In this document: positions 60,597-64,000 of the stretch, piece after piece | How positions within the stretch are numbered: the first letter of the stretch is position 1 | How the letters are laid out: each line of letters opens with the position of its first letter | Source: Paulinella micropora | Lineage: Eukaryota; Cercozoa; Imbricatea; Euglyphida; Paulinellidae | Direction: 5' to 3' | DNA length: 64,000 bases | Assembly: GCA_019918135.1 (NCBI GenBank) | Contig: WBZZ01006474.1 | Coordinates: 1-64,000 of the forward strand | The notes under the pieces: generated by a model | What the model saw: the letters and a program-made list of their open reading frames with translations, nothing else | What the model was told of the DNA's origin: nothing | The model's database searches: none | Translations under genes and position numbers: made by a program

Positions 60597-61968
60597 TCAT
60601 TTTATTTTGTTTATAAAGAAAGAAAAAATCTCTAAAGTCAATTTTTTTGTTTTGTTTTGCTTTTCATTATATAAAATAACACATTCACGCAACGCTAACG
60701 TCACTTCCTCATTGCATTCACTCTCAGCTGCGTCGTACAATCCCGCCAGCCGCTGCCACTGCTCTGCCGTCGTACCGCTCTGCCGGTCGTAGTACAGATA
60801 AAACAACGATAAGCATGTCGGCCGCACGTAGTGTCCTGCCTCGATGTCTGCCAGCAGTCGCTGCATGCGCTCGAACCTAGACTGCAGCGGCGGGTCGTGA
60901 ACTGTGTCGTCCACCAGAAAGTAGTGCTGGTTGAAGTGGATGTACACTATTTTCATCTTTCGAAAGTTCTCGTTGGCTGCTAATGCTGTCTTAATTTGGA
61001 GCATGCGCCCGAGCTCGCACCGGTACCGCCGGTGCGCAGGTACCGGTGCGCAAACTCGTCGTTGCACAGCATTAGCAGACACCGACTGTCCGCGGGCAGA
61101 GACTGGAACTTGAGCAAGTGGAAGTTGGGCCGCGCGCTGACAATTCCAGTGACATTTGGCGTAAGCTGGGAATCGCAGTGCTTGAGGTACGCCCAGCCCT
61201 GCGCTTTCAGGAAGTCGGCCAACTACTGCTCGCTCTTGAAGCGCTTGGCAATTCCTTCGGGCGTATGGCAGCGCTGCACGTGGTCGTCTAGCGCCCGTTC
61301 GGTTGGACAGCGCGTCGTGCATGCGACCTGGCCGTTTGCCTGAAACTTGGACGTGCTGAACGACGCAAAAAAACATACGTACTGCCATTGCTTGCTCTCT
61401 TCGTGTCTGTTCTCGTGTTGTAGGAGACTGCTAAAATGCGCAAAGCAGACGCCACAGCCGGTACACGCGAATGGCGTCTTGCCTGTGTGTGTCCGCATAT
61501 GCTCTTTGGAGAGTGCCAGAGGTTGTAAAGCATTTGTCACAATAGGTACAAGCAAAACTCTTTTTCTGCGTTGGCTGTGAGCTATGTGCGATCTCTTGCT
61601 GCTCTTTCCTTTTCTTTGGTTTGGGGGGCTTTGTTTCACTGCTGGTGTCGGCGACCGCACGCTCGGGTAGCGAGGCAGTATTCGTCTGTTCTTGGTGTTC
61701 TTCGTGCCGACGCTTTTTTTTTGCTCTTAGCAATTTACTTGCGCGCGTGAGCAATACAAAGCCTGAAAAGCAGGCGGCGCGAGTCTGCCACACAGATGCA
61801 GCCTCGGCGGGTGAAACAGCGCTCGCACGCTGGTTGCCAAATCTCCTGGTCAGCGAGGCTGCAAAACAAACCTCGATCGCGCACGCACAAATGTCCGTCG
61901 CCTATCGTGGCCACCGTTTCGCGGCTGCCATATTCGGTCACAAAGTGCCGCACGGCGCAGCTGTCCAT
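60597..61968 (-). pseudogene. C2H2 zinc-finger protein region, unknown function
   Basis: A minus-strand coding region. A start at 61968 in good context (GTCATGG) gives a Cys-rich N-terminus (HLCVRDRGLFC, CERCFTRRGC), then a basic nuclear-localisation-like stretch (KPPKPKKRKEQQ), then two C2H2 fingers: KKSFACTYCDKCFTTSG and HTGKTPFACTGCGVCF with HENRH, joined by a TGK-type linker. A third Cys/His group (CTTRCPTERALDDHVQRCH) follows, then a C-terminal part of mixed helical character ending near 60620. Reading passes through more than one frame, so it is either a decayed gene or has small introns. C2H2 fingers bind nucleic acid; the family of the rest is not recognised. It does not resemble the retrotransposons around it. 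Confidence 0.5.
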
Positions 61969-61979
61969 GACTTTTCTCT

Positions 61980-62520
61980 CAGACAGAAATAGAAGAAGAG
62001 TGCAAACTAACTACAAGACAAGCGGGGGATGGTTGGGTCGCGGTCCTTTCCACACTCGAGGAAGGGGAGGCGGTGGTGATGGGAGGGGGGGGGGCCGAGG
62101 GGAGCGGCCCCCCCCTCAAGAGGAAGGAGGGGGGGCCGTCAGTACAGAGAGGTTCTCTCCCCCCCCCCCCCCCCCCCGCCCGCCGACGTTCGCCTCCAGA
62201 CATCTGAGCAACTTTTTAGCAATTGCAGGAAAATGTGCGGGAAGAGTGCATGAGGTGAAGGAAAGCCCAAAAGCCAGGACCGCACTCGCCCTCCGCACTC
62301 TCCCCCTCCCCCCTTCCCCTCTCCCCCTTCCCCTCTCCCCTCCCCCTTTTGGGCACACATATTTCTTTGCTCTAGCTTCACTACAAAGCAGAATCTTGGC
62401 GGGTGTGAGCCAGAGAAAGAATAACAAAAAAAAGAGAGAGCAAAGGAAGATTTTTTTTAGATAGTTTCTTTCCACTCTTTTCCCTCCTCTCTACTCCCTA
62501 TCCTCTATTTGTTCCTGTTT
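61980..62520. repeat. Low-complexity spacer with poly-G/poly-C tracts
   Basis: Long homopolymer runs: G/C blocks at about 62080-62115, a run of about 18 C near 62159-62176, and CCCCTCTCCC repeats about 62295-62350. No gene is supported; frames across it are compositional. Such runs are prone to length error. Confidence 0.75.
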
Positions 62521-62535
62521 TGGCTCACTAGCCAC

Positions 62536-63589
62536 ATGCTGCTGCTTTTGCTGCTAAACGCAGCGGTTGCGTTCGGTACAGTCTGGGGCGATTCCACTGC
62601 CTTGCGAGGGTTCGTTCGGTAATTCCTCTAGGGTCAGGGTCCCAAGTCCGTGTCGTCGTTGAATCGTGTGGTTGTGTCGACACGATCTGTAGATCTTTAG
62701 CCACGTTCACCGACAATGGGCAAGAGTTTCAGGTGCCCTTAGCAGTTTCCGCACCATTCATAAGGTACGACGAGTTAGAAATCATCGGTTACAGTCCCTC
62801 CTGGACTCTAACTGTCACGGCGAGCGTGTCACTGACCAGCAGGACACCAACGGCACGGCGCGGCACCGTCGTCGTGCGCTGCTACAAGCAATTAGTAGCA
62901 ACCTGACGCTGAGCGAGATCCAGACAGTCTGCACCGAATTCTCTAACGCATGGAAAGAGCTCAAGCAGCTGAGCCTGGACGCGGTCAAGACCTTTAACCT
63001 GACCAAGGCGGCCGACGAAAGCGCGGAGACCGACGCCGCCACGGTGCTCGCCGACTGCTGTCCAGCTCGCTCACGGCCGTGTCGTCCAAGTGCCTGAACC
63101 TCAAGACCTGCGCCGAAAACGAGGTGCAGAACATCAAGTACCAGCTTGACCTCCAACTTACAAACGCCTATACGACGGAGCTGTTGTACCTGCGCAACAT
63201 GTACACGCGCGAGCTGGACCAGTTCAAGGCCTCGACCGAATTCAGTGATGAATGGAACTCAATGGTGGATTGGTACCAGGCGACTAATAGTGTATTGAGC
63301 GATGGTGTTCCCGGGTATGACCCTTTCCAAGTCCTGGGATGATGTTCTCGAAAATGAAATGTTTTCTGAAACTTTCATTAAATTATTTTTTACGATAGAT
63401 TATATACTGTCGTACCTGAGCACGGTCAATCTCTACTTGTGTCGGTATATCGCAGGGTCGGGTACATACACCTCGACTTCGGATATAGCTATTAGGACTG
63501 GCCCCCTAATACTATATCATAGGATATCCGCCTTATACAAGGGTATGTCATTAAAAAAGACAATGTACTTACGATCTCCCTGTGAATAA
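62536..63589 (+). pseudogene. Remains of a protein with a signal peptide, family unknown
   Basis: The ATG at 62536 starts MLLLLLLNAAVAFG, a typical signal peptide. Downstream, coding-like stretches on the same strand include a Cys-containing, beta-rich part (ESCGCVDTIC, ATFTDNGQEFQVPLAV), a helical heptad-like part (SEIQTVCTEFSNAWKEL, QNIKYQLDLQLTNAYTTEL) and a hydrophobic part (KLFFTIDYILSYLSTVN) near 63380-63440. The layout of signal peptide, Cys-rich domain, helices and hydrophobic segment suits a secreted or membrane-anchored surface protein. Origin, host or element, cannot be told. It is broken in a few places and is treated as a fossil. Confidence 0.45.
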
Positions 63590-63614
63590 TAAGGATAATA
63601 ATAATAATAATAAA
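63585..63614. repeat. AAT microsatellite
   Basis: A short run of (AAT)n, about seven units, lies between the signal-peptide gene remnant and the Gypsy integrase fragment. It marks the junction. Confidence 0.8.
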
Positions 63615-64000
63615 ACAGAATCGAAGGATGGTTACAAATACCTCCTCACGGCTATTGACAGAGCCACCAACTATGTGTGGATCATCCCTGTCAAAGACGT
63701 TACCGGCAAGACGACGGCCGAGGCGCTGATCGATAGGATCATCTCACAGATCGGAGTACCAAGAAAGATATGTTCCGATCGAGGCTCGGACTTTAATAAC
63801 GAGGTCATCGACAAACTATCTAAGTATTACGGGATGAAATGGCAATATGTTACTGCCTATAACCCGCGAGCAAATGGTAAAATCGAGCGGGTACACAGAC
63901 CCCTCAAAGCCTCGCTAAAGATGTATTGCACGAAGAAGGAGAATCAAAGAGCATGGGTCGAGGCAGCACCATCATTTGCGTTTGCGATGAACTGTCTACC
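63615..64000 (+). mobile_element. Ty3/gypsy integrase fragment (runs off window)
   Basis: A plus-strand integrase core: KYLLTAIDRATNYVWIIP, then ALIDRIISQIGVPRKI, CSDRGSDFNNE (second acid) and NPRANGKIERVHRPLK (catalytic Glu). It resembles the integrase of element D (GVPRKIISDRGSSF, NGKIERMHKTMKASLK) but is clearly diverged, so it comes from a sister family. It is open to the window end and its start is cut at the AAT repeat. The rest of the element lies outside the window or is missing. Treated as a fossil fragment. Confidence 0.85.

Noticed and set aside
61796-62464. 222-residue plus-strand frame
   Set aside because: It runs through poly-G/poly-C and CCCCTCT repeats and has no motif; its N-terminal half is antisense to the zinc-finger region.
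62536-63589. Calling this region a retroviral envelope
   Set aside because: Signal peptide and hydrophobic segment are suggestive, but no fusion peptide, furin site or family signature is recognised; left as unknown.
1-64000. CRISPR arrays, rRNA genes, bacterial promoters or terminators
   Set aside because: No regularly spaced short repeats or rRNA core sequences were seen, and the genome is eukaryotic in character.

Overview
The window reads as repeat-dense DNA of a eukaryote, most likely a unicellular one. There are no bacterial-style operons or ribosome binding sites. Almost everything from 1 to about 59,080 is LTR-retrotransposon DNA, and standard-code reading frames carry Copia and Gypsy domains. 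A protist or early fungal lineage is possible, but no host housekeeping gene is present to decide.

Family A is a Ty1/copia family with about 0.4 kb LTRs that begin AGTAAG and end CTTTCT or CTTACT. It is present seven times: A1 150-8442(-), A2 10925-14727(+), A3 14728-17443(-), A4 19915-26597(+), A5 32372-38189(-), A6 40671-43890(+) and A7 48423-56749(+). Its polyprotein order is Gag, CCHC knuckle, a proline/threonine-rich spacer, a MYND-type zinc finger, aspartic protease, pre-integrase HHCC, integrase, reverse transcriptase and RNase H. Family B (a copy in each of three duplicated blocks) and its relative C (28.43-32.37 kb) are a second Copia lineage; B also carries a MYND finger, between a knuckle-like motif and the protease. 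D (43891-48422 plus 56750-59080, minus strand) is a Ty3/gypsy element cut in two by A7. All are fossils with several breaks, except A7, which is close to whole.

Large-scale layout: the first ~28.4 kb is an imperfect palindrome. Reading outward from a centre near 14,727, both arms hold family A 5' half, A LTR, a 433-bp unidentified segment X, B, an A copy inserted in B, and B again. A third copy of LTR-B-X-A lies in direct orientation at about 37.94-43.89 kb. Element B is split by an A insertion at one site with target duplication AAGGC, so the sequence of events is B, then A into B, then duplication and inversion. A7 entered D with target duplication CCTAG and its LTRs are almost identical, so it is the youngest insertion.

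The last 5 kb differ: a G-rich tract, a three-unit array of fold-back repeats (59.6-60.5 kb), a minus-strand C2H2 zinc-finger reading region of unknown function (60.6-61.97 kb), homopolymer-rich spacer, the remains of a protein with a signal peptide (62.54-63.59 kb), and a plus-strand Gypsy integrase fragment that runs off the window end.

The point most worth following is the MYND zinc finger, a protein-protein interaction module of host regulators, found inside the polyproteins of two Copia lineages.
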